Counted from the first letter of the stretch, positions 1 through 8,710 are shown. The stretch is DNA of 64,000 nucleotides from Streptomyces ochraceiscleroticus (GCF_000720485.1 NZ_JOAX01000027.1:1-64000); one strand, 5' to 3'. Numbers and translations are program-made. The notes: generated by a model from the letters alone, not told the origin.

Positions 1-1
1 C

Positions 2-610
2 TCCCCCACCCCCGCCCCCCCCACCCCCGTACCGGCAGCTGCCGCGAACTCCTCCTCAGAGACCGCCTCGACCTCCAAGACAACCCAGACCCCCGAGCCC
101 GTCACGGCTCCCGTGCCCGCTTCAGCCCCGGCCTCGGGAGCGGCCCCGGCCTCGGCCTCCGCGCCCACCCCGGCCTCCGCGCCCACCCCGGCCTCCGCGT
201 CCGACCCGGCTCCCGCACCTGCCGCGGGGCGCGTCGATGCGGGGCGCAGCCCGGGTGCGCGCGTCACCGGGCACCCCCACAGCCGGAGCGGCTCCGCCGA
301 CCGCGAGCGGTACGCCGCCGCGGAGGCGGGCACTGGCACGGCGCCCGGAGGGGACGGCGCTCCCACCCCATCTGCCGGCTCGCCGACGCCGGGCGGCTTG
401 GCGATGCCGGGCGGCTTGGCGACGCCGAGTGACTCGGCAGCGCCGGGCGACTCGCCGACGCCGGACGACTCGGTGGCGCCGGACGACGAGCGGGTCATTC
501 GTCTGCCCACCGGCTACACCCTGCACCCGTGGGCCGACCTTCAGCCCGCGGGTGAACGTGCTGCCACCGGTCGCAAGTTGTGGCACGCCAGCCCAGGGAG
601 CGCAGGATGA
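2..610 (+). CDS. 3' part of a Pro/Ala/Ser-rich protein upstream of a Y-family polymerase (5' end outside window)
   Basis: This reading frame is open from the left edge with no in-frame stop, so the gene starts outside the window. The visible part is low-complexity Ala/Pro/Ser with short PAS-type and GLATP-type repeats. The last 40 residues are different: they look folded and conserved in style (RVIRLPTGYTLHPWADLQ, then a GRKLWHA segment). Its TGA overlaps the ATG of the next gene (ATGA, 607-610), so the two are translationally coupled. In actinobacteria a small RecA-like or ImuA-like gene often precedes a catalytically dead Y-family polymerase (ImuB); this tail could belong to such a partner, but the part that would show it is missing. 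Role therefore unknown. Confidence 0.55.
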   Translation, partial: SPTPAPPTPVPAAAANSSSETASTSKTTQTPEPVTAPVPASAPASGAAPASASAPTPASAPTPASASDPAPAPAAGRVDAGRSPGARVTGHPHSRSGSADRERYAAAEAGTGTAPGGDGAPTPSAGSPTPGGLAMPGGLATPSDSAAPGDSPTPDDSVAPDDERVIRLPTGYTLHPWADLQPAGERAATGRKLWHASPGSAG

Positions 611-1782
611 CTTACCGTAAGCCCCCTTCCTCTCCTCCTTCCTCACCTCCTTCCGGGAACTCTCCGGCGGGTGCCGCCGGTGCTTCGGGCCGGGGCCGGG
701 TGCCCAGGGCCGGGGTCGCGCTGTACGTACGGTTCCGTCCGGCCGCGGCGGCCGGAGCGGGGGCCGTCGCGCCCCTCGGAGAGGAGACGTACGAGCGGCT
801 GATCGCGCTGCTGGGGGAGTTCACCCCCGTGGTCGAGGCGTTGCCGCCGGACGCCGCGCTCGCCGACGTGCGCGGTGCGCAGCGGTACTTCGGCCGGGAC
901 GCCGCCGGCATCGCCGAGCTGCTCCGGCTGCGTGCCCTGGCGTGGTACGACGCCGAGTGCGTCATCGGTATCGCTGGCAACCCCCTGCTCGCCCGGATGG
1001 CCGCCCAGGACGCGGCCCCCGGAGAGGTACGCGTCGTCCCCGGTGACCCCGAGGGCGTCGCGGCCTTCCTCGACCGCAGGCCCGCTGCCGCCCTGCACGG
1101 CATCGGTCCCGCCGCGGCCCGCGCCCTGTGTGCGTACGGGCTCGACAGCGTCGGGCGGATCGCCGCCGCGCCGCCCGCGACCCTGCAGCGCATCCTCGGC
1201 GCGAAGGCCGGCCGCCGGGTGTCCGAGCGGGCCCGCGGCATCGACCCGACGCCGGTGACCCCGAACGCCCCGGCCCGCTCGATGGCCGCCGAACACCGCT
1301 TCGCCCACGACGAGCTGGACGAGGCACGGCGCCGCAGAGCGCTGCTCTCGCTCGCGGACGAGCTCGGCTCCCGGATGCGCAGCGGCGGTCAGGTGGCAGG
1401 CGCGCTCACGCTCACCGTCCGCTACGCCGACCGCTCCACCACGACCCGCACCCGGCGGCTGGCCGAGCCGACCGCGCACGGGCCCGCGCTGACCGAGGTC
1501 GCCTACGCGCTGCACGCCGCGCTCGGCCTGCAACGTGCTCGCGTACGGGCGGTGGCGCTACGGGCCGAGGACCTCCGCCGGGCCGAACGCGCCGCCCGCC
1601 AGCTGACGTTCGACCCGGCGGACGACAAGGCCCGCCGCATCGAAGCCGCCGTCGACCGTGCGCGCACCCGCTTCGGTCCGCACGCCGCCCGTCCCGCCGC
1701 GGCCTCGGCCGCCCCCGCGTCGGCCGCGGGACGTCGACCCCACGGCCGGCCTTACGGTCAGCCGTACAGGCGGTCGGCGTAG
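607..1782 (+). CDS. Y-family DNA polymerase-like protein, probably catalytically inactive (ImuB/DinB2-like)
   Basis: 391 residues. The thumb/HhH region (HGIGPAAARALCAYGLDSVG, about residues 122-141) and the little-finger domain of a DinB/ImuB-type translesion polymerase are recognisable. The N-terminal palm is shortened. The first catalytic aspartate motif (DxDxFFASVE in DinB) is replaced by ALYVRFRP near residue 40, and the SIDEAFLDVT motif reads PPDAALADVR (residues 80-89), so the second acidic residue of the metal site is Ala83. This is the pattern of ImuB, a scaffold for the error-prone polymerase DnaE2, rather than of active Pol IV. Start chosen at the ATG overlapping the preceding stop. 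No dnaE2 follows; the next gene is convergent and overlaps the 3' end by 25 bp. Confidence 0.8.
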   Translation: MTYRKPPSSPPSSPPSGNSPAGAAGASGRGRVPRAGVALYVRFRPAAAAGAGAVAPLGEETYERLIALLGEFTPVVEALPPDAALADVRGAQRYFGRDAAGIAELLRLRALAWYDAECVIGIAGNPLLARMAAQDAAPGEVRVVPGDPEGVAAFLDRRPAAALHGIGPAAARALCAYGLDSVGRIAAAPPATLQRILGAKAGRRVSERARGIDPTPVTPNAPARSMAAEHRFAHDELDEARRRRALLSLADELGSRMRSGGQVAGALTLTVRYADRSTTTRTRRLAEPTAHGPALTEVAYALHAALGLQRARVRAVALRAEDLRRAERAARQLTFDPADDKARRIEAAVDRARTRFGPHAARPAAASAAPASAAGRRPHGRPYGQPYRRSA

Positions 1783-2465
1783 CGCGGGCCGTAGTGGGCC
1801 TCGAGGGCTTCGAGCGGGAGGTCCGGGGCCTCCAGGGCCTTGCATATGCGGGCCCGGGTGGGGAGGGCTTCGGGCTGCCAGGTCTCCGTGCGCCACAGGC
1901 CGGATCGCAGGAACGCCTTGGAGCAGTGGTGGAAGACCTCTTCTATCTCCACGAGCAGCGCGAGCGCCGGACGGTGGCCCTTGACGACCAGTTCGTCGAA
2001 GAAGGGCGCGTCGCGCAGCAGCCGGGCCCGTCCGTTGATGCGCAGGGTGTCGCCGCGGCCGGGCAGGACGTACGCCAGGCCCACGTGCGGGTTGGCCAGG
2101 ACGTTGCGGAAGCCGTCCACGCGCTTGTTGCCTGGGCGGTCGGGGATGACGATCGTGGTGTCGTCCAGCACGAGCGTGAAGCCCGCGGGGTCGCCCTTGG
2201 GCGAGACGTCGCAGCGGCCCTCGGCGTCGGCCGTGGCGAGCAGGCAGAACGGGGAGTTGGCCAGCCACTGCCGGTCCAGCTCGTGCAGCGCGGGACGGGT
2301 CTTGTGGGCGGCGCGGGCGTTCGGCTCGCCGACCAGCTCGCGCAGCTCCGCCTCCGAGGTGACCTCCACCAGACTCTCCAAGGGCCCGCCCGCCGACGCC
2401 GTCCGCGTCCTGTCCACCGGCTGATCGGCCGTCGGTTCCGTCGGCTCCGCTGATGCAGTGCTCAT
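1758..2465 (-). CDS. Pyridoxamine 5'-phosphate oxidase-fold flavoprotein
   Basis: 235 residues. The core has the PPOX split-barrel pattern: ANSPFCLLATADAEGRCDVS (FMN-site strand pair), then a TIVIPDRPGNKRVDGFRN segment and an LRINGRARL strand. This matches the small family of uncharacterised PPOX proteins with an extended C-terminus rather than vitamin B6 PdxH. FMN or F420 binding is expected from family knowledge; substrate unknown. Cytosolic, no signal peptide. The ATG has an AGGGGGAA ribosome site 8-9 bases upstream. It is convergent with the Y-family gene and overlaps it by 25 bp, and its promoter side faces the lipase gene. Confidence 0.8.
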   Translation of the reverse strand: MSTASAEPTEPTADQPVDRTRTASAGGPLESLVEVTSEAELRELVGEPNARAAHKTRPALHELDRQWLANSPFCLLATADAEGRCDVSPKGDPAGFTLVLDDTTIVIPDRPGNKRVDGFRNVLANPHVGLAYVLPGRGDTLRINGRARLLRDAPFFDELVVKGHRPALALLVEIEEVFHHCSKAFLRSGLWRTETWQPEALPTRARICKALEAPDLPLEALEAHYGPRYADRLYG

Positions 2466-2668
2466 TGCCGTTTCCCCCTGTCACGGCGGGCCCGCGCGGC
2501 TCGCGAGCGCCATGGCAACGACTCTACGCCGGACCGCCGACAGCGGCCGGAGCCTGTGGATAACCCGTACGTCCGGTGAGAATCGTGTGCCACTTCTTTC
2601 ACCGTCGCACGACTGGACCCCTGACCTTACTCAGCCGTAACTTGACGGTCGATCACAGCGTTGAGCCA

Positions 2669-2684
2669 TGCGATCCGGATCGCA
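2669..2684. promoter_or_regulatory. Perfect 16-bp palindrome upstream of the lipase
   Basis: TGCGATCCGGATCGCA is self-complementary over all 16 bases and ends 55 bp before the lipase ATG. A TTGACG hexamer lies just upstream at 2642-2647. Position and symmetry suggest an operator for a dimeric repressor or activator of the lipase. The regulator is not identifiable from the window. Confidence 0.5.
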
Positions 2685-2739
2685 GGTGATGACTCGGCGA
2701 GCACTTCGGAGTCCCCTCACCTCCCGCAAGGAGCATCGC

Positions 2740-3627
2740 ATGAACACGACCACGCACCGAGCCCTGCCCTGGAGACGTGCGGCCACCGCCGTCTCCGCCC
2801 TCGCCCTCGCCTTCGGCGCCGCCACCGCGGCCACCCCCACGGCGGCAGCCGCCACCGCGTCGGAGGCCACCGTCTCCGCCGGCTGGAACGACTACTCCTG
2901 CAAGCCGTCCGCCGCCCACCCCCGGCCCGTCGTCCTCGTCCACGGCACCTTCGGCAACTCCGTGGACAACTGGCTCGGCCTGGCGCCGTACCTGGTCGCC
3001 CGCGGCTACTGCGTCTTCTCCTTCGACTACGGGCAACTGCCCGGCGTCCCCCTCTTCCACGGCCTCGGCCCGGTCGACAAGTCGGCCGAGCAGCTCTCCG
3101 CGTACGTGGACCGGGTACTGGCCGCGACGGGCGCGCCGAAGACCGACCTCGTGGGCCACTCGCAGGGCGGCATGATGCCGCGCCACTACCTCAAGTTCCT
3201 CGGCGGCGCGGCGAAGGTGAACGCGCTGGTCGGCATCGCGCCCGACAACCACGGCACCGACGTGAACGGGCTGACGCGGCTCCTGGACCAGTTCCCGGGC
3301 GCCAAGAAGTACCTCGACTCGCTCGCGCCGAGCCTCAACGACCAGATGGTGGGCTCGGACTTCCTCAACCGCCTCAACGAGGGCGGCGACACCGTCCCCG
3401 GTGTGCGCTACACGGTCATCGCGAGCAAGTACGACGAGGTGGTCACGCCCTACAAGAGCCAGTTCCTGAGCGGCCCGGACGTGCGGAACGTACTGGTCCA
3501 GGACCTGTGCCCGACCGACTTCTCCGAGCACCTGGTCATCGGCCTGGCCGACCGGGTCGCCTTCCACGAGACGGCCAACGCCCTGGACCCGGCCCACGCG
3601 ACGCCGACGACCTGCACGTCGCGCTGA
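2740..3627 (+). CDS. Secreted alpha/beta-hydrolase lipase (EstA/LipA class 2 type)
   Basis: 295 residues with a Sec signal peptide (basic RR near residue 12, hydrophobic core to about residue 38). The hydrolase motifs are clear: oxyanion loop VLVHGTFGNS (66-75), nucleophile GHSQGG with Ser141, an acid in KYDEVV and a His in SEHLVIG. This matches the secreted Pfam Lipase_2 group of Streptomyces and Bacillus that hydrolyses esters and triacylglycerols. Two Cys pairs in the mature part fit an exported protein. The ATG at 2740 follows an AAGGAG site at correct spacing; further upstream in-frame starts lack one. Monocistronic: palindrome upstream, hairpin terminator directly downstream. Confidence 0.9.
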   Translation: MNTTTHRALPWRRAATAVSALALAFGAATAATPTAAAATASEATVSAGWNDYSCKPSAAHPRPVVLVHGTFGNSVDNWLGLAPYLVARGYCVFSFDYGQLPGVPLFHGLGPVDKSAEQLSAYVDRVLAATGAPKTDLVGHSQGGMMPRHYLKFLGGAAKVNALVGIAPDNHGTDVNGLTRLLDQFPGAKKYLDSLAPSLNDQMVGSDFLNRLNEGGDTVPGVRYTVIASKYDEVVTPYKSQFLSGPDVRNVLVQDLCPTDFSEHLVIGLADRVAFHETANALDPAHATPTTCTSR

Positions 3628-3638
3628 CCACATCGCCG

Positions 3639-3674
3639 TGCGGTGCGCTGCTCCCCGGGGAGCAGCGCACCGCA
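3639..3674. terminator. Bidirectional hairpin terminator
   Basis: Two perfectly complementary 18-base arms (3639-3656 and 3657-3674, centre CCCC/GGGG) lie between the convergent lipase and LPMO genes. There is no U-tract, as usual in Streptomyces. It probably serves both transcripts. Confidence 0.75.
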
Positions 3675-3700
3675 TGACCTGCCGCACCGTCGCCCGGTCC

Positions 3701-4678
3701 TCAGCCGCCGTTCCGGGCGGCCTTGCGGCGGGCGACGGCGAAGAGCAGCGAGGCGCCCAGTGCCAGCACGGCCGCGCCGCCGATGGCGAGCGGAGCGGTC
3801 GAGCCATCGCCCCCGGTCTCGGCGAGCTGCGTGGTCACCGCCTTGCCCGATGAGCCATCCGGGCGCACGCCGTTCGTGCTCGCGTGGGTGTCCTCGCCCG
3901 CATGTGCGTCCGGGGCAGAGTGCGCGTCCTTGCTCGTGTTCCCGTGGTGCATCTGCGTGTGGTCCATCGACGACCTGTCCGCGCCGGCCGCGAGCTGGTG
4001 CTCGGTCGGGGCGGTGGCCGCTGCCGTCCCCGTACTGCCGCCGTCCTTGCCGAAGACCACGTCCGAGCAGGTGTAGAAGGCTTCGGGGCTGTCCGAGCGC
4101 TGCCAGATGCTGTAGATCAGGTGGCGGCCGGAGCGGGCCGGCACCTTGCCCTCGAAGACGTAGTCGCCGCCGGTCAGGGTGGGGTCGGTGACCTTCGCGA
4201 ACGGCTTCGCCTCCAGGTCCGACCACTTCAGCGGCTTGCTCGGGTCGTAGCCGTCCTTGGTGAGGTACAGCTCGAACGTGCCCTTGTGCGGCGCGGTGGC
4301 CTTGTATCGGAACGTGTGGGCACCCGCCGCCATCGGGCTGGCCGGCCAGTCGTCCCGGGCCAGGTCAAGGCCCTTGTACTCCTCGCTGTTCGCGCTGCAG
4401 AGCTTGCCGTCCGGTATGCGGGTCCTGGACTGGCCGCCCGCCGCGCCGTCCCGTACGCCGTTCCAGTCGTACAGGGCCTGCACGCCGCCGGCCGCGACCA
4501 TCGCCTTGCAGGCCGCGGAGTCCGGTGACTCCGGGCCCTCGGCGTAGCACGCGGAGATCCGGCTCACCGGGTCCGTCATCGAGCCGTGCGCGGCCGCCGG
4601 GCCCGCGGCGAGCACGGTGAGGGCGAGCGGAGCGAGGGTGGTCAGGGCGCGCCCTGCGGTCTTGCGGCGAGCGGTCAT
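3701..4678 (-). CDS. Cell-wall-anchored lytic polysaccharide monooxygenase (AA10) with His-rich linker
   Basis: 325 residues. A signal peptide ends at AAA-HGS, leaving His31 as the mature N-terminus; His121 (AGAHTF) is the second histidine of the copper histidine brace. The AA10 domain covers about 31-210 and ends near FYTCSDVVFG. A Ser/Thr/His-rich linker follows (MDHTQMHHG plus five further His between 226 and 265). The C-terminus is a sorting signal: LAETG (285-289), hydrophobic helix, RRK. The family oxidatively cleaves chitin or cellulose. LAxTG is the class E sortase motif of Streptomyces, so the enzyme should sit on the wall rather than be released. The ATG at 4678 fits the signal peptide. 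Shares a terminator with the lipase. Confidence 0.9.
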   Translation of the reverse strand: MTARRKTAGRALTTLAPLALTVLAAGPAAAHGSMTDPVSRISACYAEGPESPDSAACKAMVAAGGVQALYDWNGVRDGAAGGQSRTRIPDGKLCSANSEEYKGLDLARDDWPASPMAAGAHTFRYKATAPHKGTFELYLTKDGYDPSKPLKWSDLEAKPFAKVTDPTLTGGDYVFEGKVPARSGRHLIYSIWQRSDSPEAFYTCSDVVFGKDGGSTGTAAATAPTEHQLAAGADRSSMDHTQMHHGNTSKDAHSAPDAHAGEDTHASTNGVRPDGSSGKAVTTQLAETGGDGSTAPLAIGGAAVLALGASLLFAVARRKAARNGG

Positions 4679-4809
4679 TGTGGGGGTCTCCTTCAGGACG
4701 TGCGGAGTTCATGCCGTACGTGGCGGGTGCACCCGGCGGGCAGCACGCTAGCCCCGCCGACCAGCGAATTCGCCGCCCGGAACGGACCCTTGGCGATCTT
4801 TATGGGTGG

Positions 4810-4837
4810 CTTAAGGAACCGCTCAGCGGTGGTTAAG
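4810..4837. repeat. Nested inverted repeat between response regulator and LPMO
   Basis: The inner element ACCGCTCAGCGGT (4818-4830) is flanked by CTTAA and TTAAG, giving a near-symmetrical 28-base element. It lies after the response-regulator stop and 132-159 bp upstream of the LPMO start, both genes reading leftward. It could be the terminator of the regulator or an operator for the LPMO. Confidence 0.4.
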
Positions 4838-4857
4838 TCCCAAGGAGCGGGCGGTCC

Positions 4858-5532
4858 TCAGGCGATCCATCGGTAGCGCCGTTCGGGGCGCCCGGTGCCG
4901 CCGTACCGGAGCGAGACCTCGGCCTGCCCGGTGCCCGTGAAGTACTCCAGGTAGCGGCGCGCGCTCACCCGGGACAGCGCGCCCGCCGCCGCGCACTCCG
5001 ATGCCGAGAGGCCGTCCTCGTGCTGGCGCAGGGTGCGTTCGACCAGGTCCGCCGTATGGGCGGCGAGACCTTTGGGCAGACCTCTGGAGGCGCGCGGGCG
5101 GGTGCCGAAGATCTGGTCCACGTCCTCCTGGCTGGCCTCACCGATCCTGTCCAGACGGGTGCGCAACGCGGCCACGTGCCGGAGCTGCTCCTGAAGCGAG
5201 GACCGGTCGAACGGCTTGATGAGGTAGTGCAGCGCACCGGCCCGCAACGCGTCCCGTATGACGTGCGCGTCGCGTGCCGCCGTAACGAAGAGCGCGTCGG
5301 CGTGCGTCCCGCCCTCCAGGGCCCGCAGCCGGCGCAGCACGCTGATGCCGTCCATGTCCGGCAGGTAGATGTCCAGCAGGAGGAGGTCGGGGCGGAGCCG
5401 TTCGGCCGCGCGCAGTGCCTCGGCCCCCGTATGTGCCACGCCGGCCACAGAGAAGCCCTCGGTGGCGTTCACGTAGTGGCTGTGCAGCTTGGCGACCATG
5501 AAGTCGTCGTCGACGACCAGCACCTTGGTCAT
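4858..5532 (-). CDS. CitB/DcuR-family response regulator, no adjacent histidine kinase
   Basis: 224 residues. Receiver domain 1-120 with acidic pocket VVDDD, phospho-acceptor Asp54 (LLLDIYLPD), Thr84 (FVTAA) and Lys106 (IKPFD). The C-terminal part has the helix-turn-helix style of the CitB/DcuR/DctR group (SASECAAAGALSRVSARRYL). Such regulators pair with CitA/DcuS PAS-domain kinases that sense citrate or C4-dicarboxylates. It is divergent from tctCBA with an intergenic of about 150 bp, which strongly suggests it controls that transporter. No kinase gene lies on either side. Confidence 0.9.
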   Translation of the reverse strand: MTKVLVVDDDFMVAKLHSHYVNATEGFSVAGVAHTGAEALRAAERLRPDLLLLDIYLPDMDGISVLRRLRALEGGTHADALFVTAARDAHVIRDALRAGALHYLIKPFDRSSLQEQLRHVAALRTRLDRIGEASQEDVDQIFGTRPRASRGLPKGLAAHTADLVERTLRQHEDGLSASECAAAGALSRVSARRYLEYFTGTGQAEVSLRYGGTGRPERRYRWIA

Positions 5533-5684
5533 CGAACGATCCCTTCCGCGACCACAACGTTCACAACGACCCTTAATACCGGAAGCGAGACGCCGAGTTA
5601 ACCCCCGGGCAACATGTGGCCCTCACCACGATCTCCCCCCCACAGAGCCATGAAGCCACACGCAAGAGAAGGGTGGTGTCATCT

Positions 5685-6668
5685 GTGCGTGCGCGCACAC
5701 CCCTCGCCCTCCTGGGGGCGGTTCTGATCGTCCTCCTCGGCCCGCCCCTGCTGACATCGGGCAGCGGGGCCGACGCCGGGACCCGGATCCCGGGCCTGCA
5801 GTTCATGGTGCCCAACACGCCGGGCGGTGGATACGACATCACGGCCCGTACGGCGGCGAAGAGCATCGAGGACGCCGGGCTCAACCACAATGTCGAGGTC
5901 TTCAACCTCCCCGGCGCCGGCGGCACGGTCGGCCTCAGCCGGATGGTCAACGAGCACGGCAACGGCAAGCTCGCGATGTCCATGGGGCTCGGCGTCGTCG
6001 GCGCCGTCCACACCAACCACTCGCCCTCCGGGCTCGGCGACACCACGCCCATCGCGCGGCTCACGGAGGAGCCGGACATCGTGGTCGTCGCCAAGGACTC
6101 CAAGTACAAGACGTTCGAGCAGCTCCTCGCCGACTGGAAGAAGAACCCCCGCAAGATGCCCGTCGGCGGCGGCTCCTCGGCCGGCGGCCCCGACCACCTG
6201 GCGCCGATGCTGATGGCGAAGGCCGCCGGGATCACGCCCAAGTCCGTCAACTACGTGCCGTTCGACGGCGGCGGTGAGCTGCTCGCCTCCGTACTGGGCG
6301 GCAAGGTCGCCTTCGGGGTGTCCGGCGTCGGCGAGTACCTGGACCAGATCAAGTCCGGGGAGCTGCGGCTGCTGGCCGTCACCGGCCCGGAGCGGGTCAA
6401 GGGCCTGGACGCGCCCACCCTCAAGGAGGCGGGCGTGGACACCCAGTTCACCAACTGGCGCGGCATCGTGGCGCCCCCGGGCCTCACGGACGTCGAACGG
6501 CAGAAGCTGACCACCCTCTTCACCGAGCTGCACGGATCCAAGCAGTGGAAGGACGCGCTCAAGCGCAACGGGTGGAGCGACGCCTTCATGACCGGCGACA
6601 GGTTCGGCCGCTTCCTGGACGCCCAGGACCGGCGCGTCGACACCGTACTGAAGGAGCTGGGGCTGTGA
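5685..6668 (+). CDS. tctC: TctC-type tripartite tricarboxylate transporter solute-binding protein
   Basis: 327 residues from the preferred GTG at 5685, which follows an AGAAGGG site by about 11 bases; GTG codons at 5673 and 5676 are alternatives. The N-terminus is a membrane/signal segment (LALLGAVLIVLLGPPLL). The mature part has the TctC fold signature: FMVPNTPGGGYDITAR near the start, PGAGGTVGL, and LAVTGPERVKGLDAPTLKEA in the second lobe. It binds tricarboxylates or related carboxylates outside the membrane and delivers them to TctAB. First gene of tctCBA; its TGA overlaps the tctB start (GTGA). Confidence 0.9.
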   Translation: MRARTPLALLGAVLIVLLGPPLLTSGSGADAGTRIPGLQFMVPNTPGGGYDITARTAAKSIEDAGLNHNVEVFNLPGAGGTVGLSRMVNEHGNGKLAMSMGLGVVGAVHTNHSPSGLGDTTPIARLTEEPDIVVVAKDSKYKTFEQLLADWKKNPRKMPVGGGSSAGGPDHLAPMLMAKAAGITPKSVNYVPFDGGGELLASVLGGKVAFGVSGVGEYLDQIKSGELRLLAVTGPERVKGLDAPTLKEAGVDTQFTNWRGIVAPPGLTDVERQKLTTLFTELHGSKQWKDALKRNGWSDAFMTGDRFGRFLDAQDRRVDTVLKELGL

Positions 6669-7204
6669 GCACCGGTACCGAACCCACCGCGCCCCCGAAG
6701 GGCAGCGGGCTGCGCGCCTCCTTGCGCGGCCGCTCCGAACTGGGCGTCTGCCTCATCCTCCTGGTCCTCGGCGTCCTCGTGCTCACCGACGCGGTCACGA
6801 TGGACACCGACATCACCCAGCGCGGCCCCATTGGGCCCACCACCGTGCCGATCGTCGTCGGGGTGCTCCTCCTGGTCGTCGCCGTCCTCCTCGCCGTCGA
6901 CGTCCTGCGGGGCGGCCGCGGCGAGGCCGAGGGCGGCGAGGACATCGACCTCACCGAGCCCGGCGACTGGCGCACCGTCGCCCTGCTCGCCGGCGTCTTC
7001 CTCGCCAACGCCGTCCTCATCGGCCCGCTCGGCTTCCCCATCTCCGGCGCACTGCTCTTCTGGGGCTCCGCGTACGCACTGGGCAGCCGCAACCTCACCC
7101 GGGACCCGCTCATCGCAGCCGTCCTGTCCCTCGTGACCTACGTCGTGTTCAACAATCTGCTGGGCGTGCCGCTGCCCGGCGGCCCGCTCATGGGGGTGCT
7201 GTAG
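6665..7204 (+). CDS. tctB: TctB small membrane subunit of the tricarboxylate transporter
   Basis: 179 residues. Starts at a GTG overlapping the tctC stop by 4 bp, indicating translational coupling. Four hydrophobic segments are visible (LGVCLILLVLGVLVL, VPIVVGVLLLVVAVLLAV, VALLAGVFLANAVL, IAAVLSLVTYVVF) with a charged cytosolic loop between the second and third. Length and arrangement match TctB, the poorly conserved small subunit that works with TctA. It ends 3 bp before tctA. Confidence 0.88.
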   Translation: MSTGTEPTAPPKGSGLRASLRGRSELGVCLILLVLGVLVLTDAVTMDTDITQRGPIGPTTVPIVVGVLLLVVAVLLAVDVLRGGRGEAEGGEDIDLTEPGDWRTVALLAGVFLANAVLIGPLGFPISGALLFWGSAYALGSRNLTRDPLIAAVLSLVTYVVFNNLLGVPLPGGPLMGVL

Positions 7205-7207
7205 ACG

Positions 7208-8710
7208 ATGGACTCCCTGTCCTCACTCATCGACGGCTTCGGTACGGCGCTGACGCCGCTCAACCTGCTGTGGGCCGCCATCGGGGTGCTGCTCGGCACA
7301 GCCATCGGGGTACTGCCGGGCATCGGCCCCGCCATGGCCGTCGCCCTCCTCCTCCCCGTCACCTACGGGCTGGACCCGACCGGCGCGTTCATCATGTTCG
7401 CCGGGATCTACTACGGGGGCATGTTCGGCGGCTCCACCACCTCCATCCTGCTCAACACACCCGGAGAGAGCGCGGCGGTGGTCGCGGCCATCGAAGGCAA
7501 TCCGATGGCACGCGCCGGGCGCGGCGCGCAGGCCCTGGCGGCCGCCGCCTGCGGGCACTTCGCGGGCGGCATGATCGGCACGATCCTGCTGGTCGTGCTC
7601 GCGCCCACGGTCGCCGCGCTCGCCGTGGACATCGGCGCGCCCGACTACTTCGCCATCATGGTGCTCGCCTTCATCGCCGTGACGTCCGTGCTCGGCAGCT
7701 CCCGGATACGCGGCTTCGCCTCGCTGCTCATCGGCCTCACCCTCGGGCTCGTCGGCCTGGACCAGATGACCGGACAGCAGCGACTGACCTTCGGGACCCT
7801 CGAACTCGCCGACGGCATCGATGTCGTCATCGTCGCCGTCGGCCTATTCGCCATCGGAGAGGCGCTGTGGGTGGCGGCCCACCTGCGGCGCACGGCGGGC
7901 GAGTCGATCCCGGTGGGCCGTCCCTGGCTGGGCAAGGCGGAGCTGCGGCGCACGTGGAAGCCGTGGCTGCGCGGCCCGCTCATCGGCTTCCCGTTCGGCG
8001 CGATCCCGGCCGGCGGCGCCGAGATCCCCACCTTCCTCTCGTACGTCACCGAGAAGCGGCTCTCCAAGCACCGCGACGAGTTCGGCCGCGGCGCCATCGA
8101 AGGCGTCGCCGGGCCCGAGTCGGCGTCCTCGGCGTCGGCGGCCGGCACGCTCGTGTCGATGCTGACCCTCGGCCTGCCGACGACCGCCGTCGCCGCGGTG
8201 ATGCTGGCGGCCTTCCAGCAGTACGGCATCCAGCCCGGGCCGCTGCTCTTCGAGCGCGAACCGGAGCTCGTCTGGGGCCTGATCGCCTCGCTGTTCGTCG
8301 GCATGGTCCTGCTCCTCGTCCTCAACCTGCCGCTGGCGCCCGTCTGGGCGAAGCTGCTGCGGATCCCGCGCCCGTACCTGTACGCCGGGATCCTCTTCTT
8401 CGCCGCGGTCGGCGCGTACGCGGTCGGCGGCGAGCCGCTGGACCTGGTCATCCTGCTGATCATCGGGCTGATCGGGCTGGGCATGCGGCGGTACGGGCTG
8501 CCGGTGCTGCCCGCCGTCATCGGGGTCATCCTCGGCCCGGCCGCCGAACAGCAGCTCCGGCGGGCGCTGCAGATCAGCGACGGCAGCGTCACCGGCCTGG
8601 TCAACACGCCGTTCTCGGTCACCGTCTACGCCGTGATCGCGGTGCTGCTGGCCTGGCCCTGGATCAAGCGGGCGCTCCCGCGCGGGCGTTCCGCGCGCGC
8701 GGAGGACTGA
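7208..8710 (+). CDS. tctA: TctA large membrane subunit of the tricarboxylate transporter
   Basis: 500 residues and about 12 membrane segments. TctA signatures are present: [20 protein letters not shown] near residue 40, [20 protein letters not shown] near 65, and a second repeat with [19 protein letters not shown] and [13 protein letters not shown]. This subunit carries the transport path, energised by the ion gradient. Starts 3 bp after tctB. The frame runs openly past its neighbours in other phases because of the GC content, but only this one has membrane periodicity. A 10-bp hairpin follows 37 bp after the stop. Confidence 0.93.
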   Translation: MDSLSSLIDGFGTALTPLNLLWAAIGVLLGTAIGVLPGIGPAMAVALLLPVTYGLDPTGAFIMFAGIYYGGMFGGSTTSILLNTPGESAAVVAAIEGNPMARAGRGAQALAAAACGHFAGGMIGTILLVVLAPTVAALAVDIGAPDYFAIMVLAFIAVTSVLGSSRIRGFASLLIGLTLGLVGLDQMTGQQRLTFGTLELADGIDVVIVAVGLFAIGEALWVAAHLRRTAGESIPVGRPWLGKAELRRTWKPWLRGPLIGFPFGAIPAGGAEIPTFLSYVTEKRLSKHRDEFGRGAIEGVAGPESASSASAAGTLVSMLTLGLPTTAVAAVMLAAFQQYGIQPGPLLFEREPELVWGLIASLFVGMVLLLVLNLPLAPVWAKLLRIPRPYLYAGILFFAAVGAYAVGGEPLDLVILLIIGLIGLGMRRYGLPVLPAVIGVILGPAAEQQLRRALQISDGSVTGLVNTPFSVTVYAVIAVLLAWPWIKRALPRGRSARAED

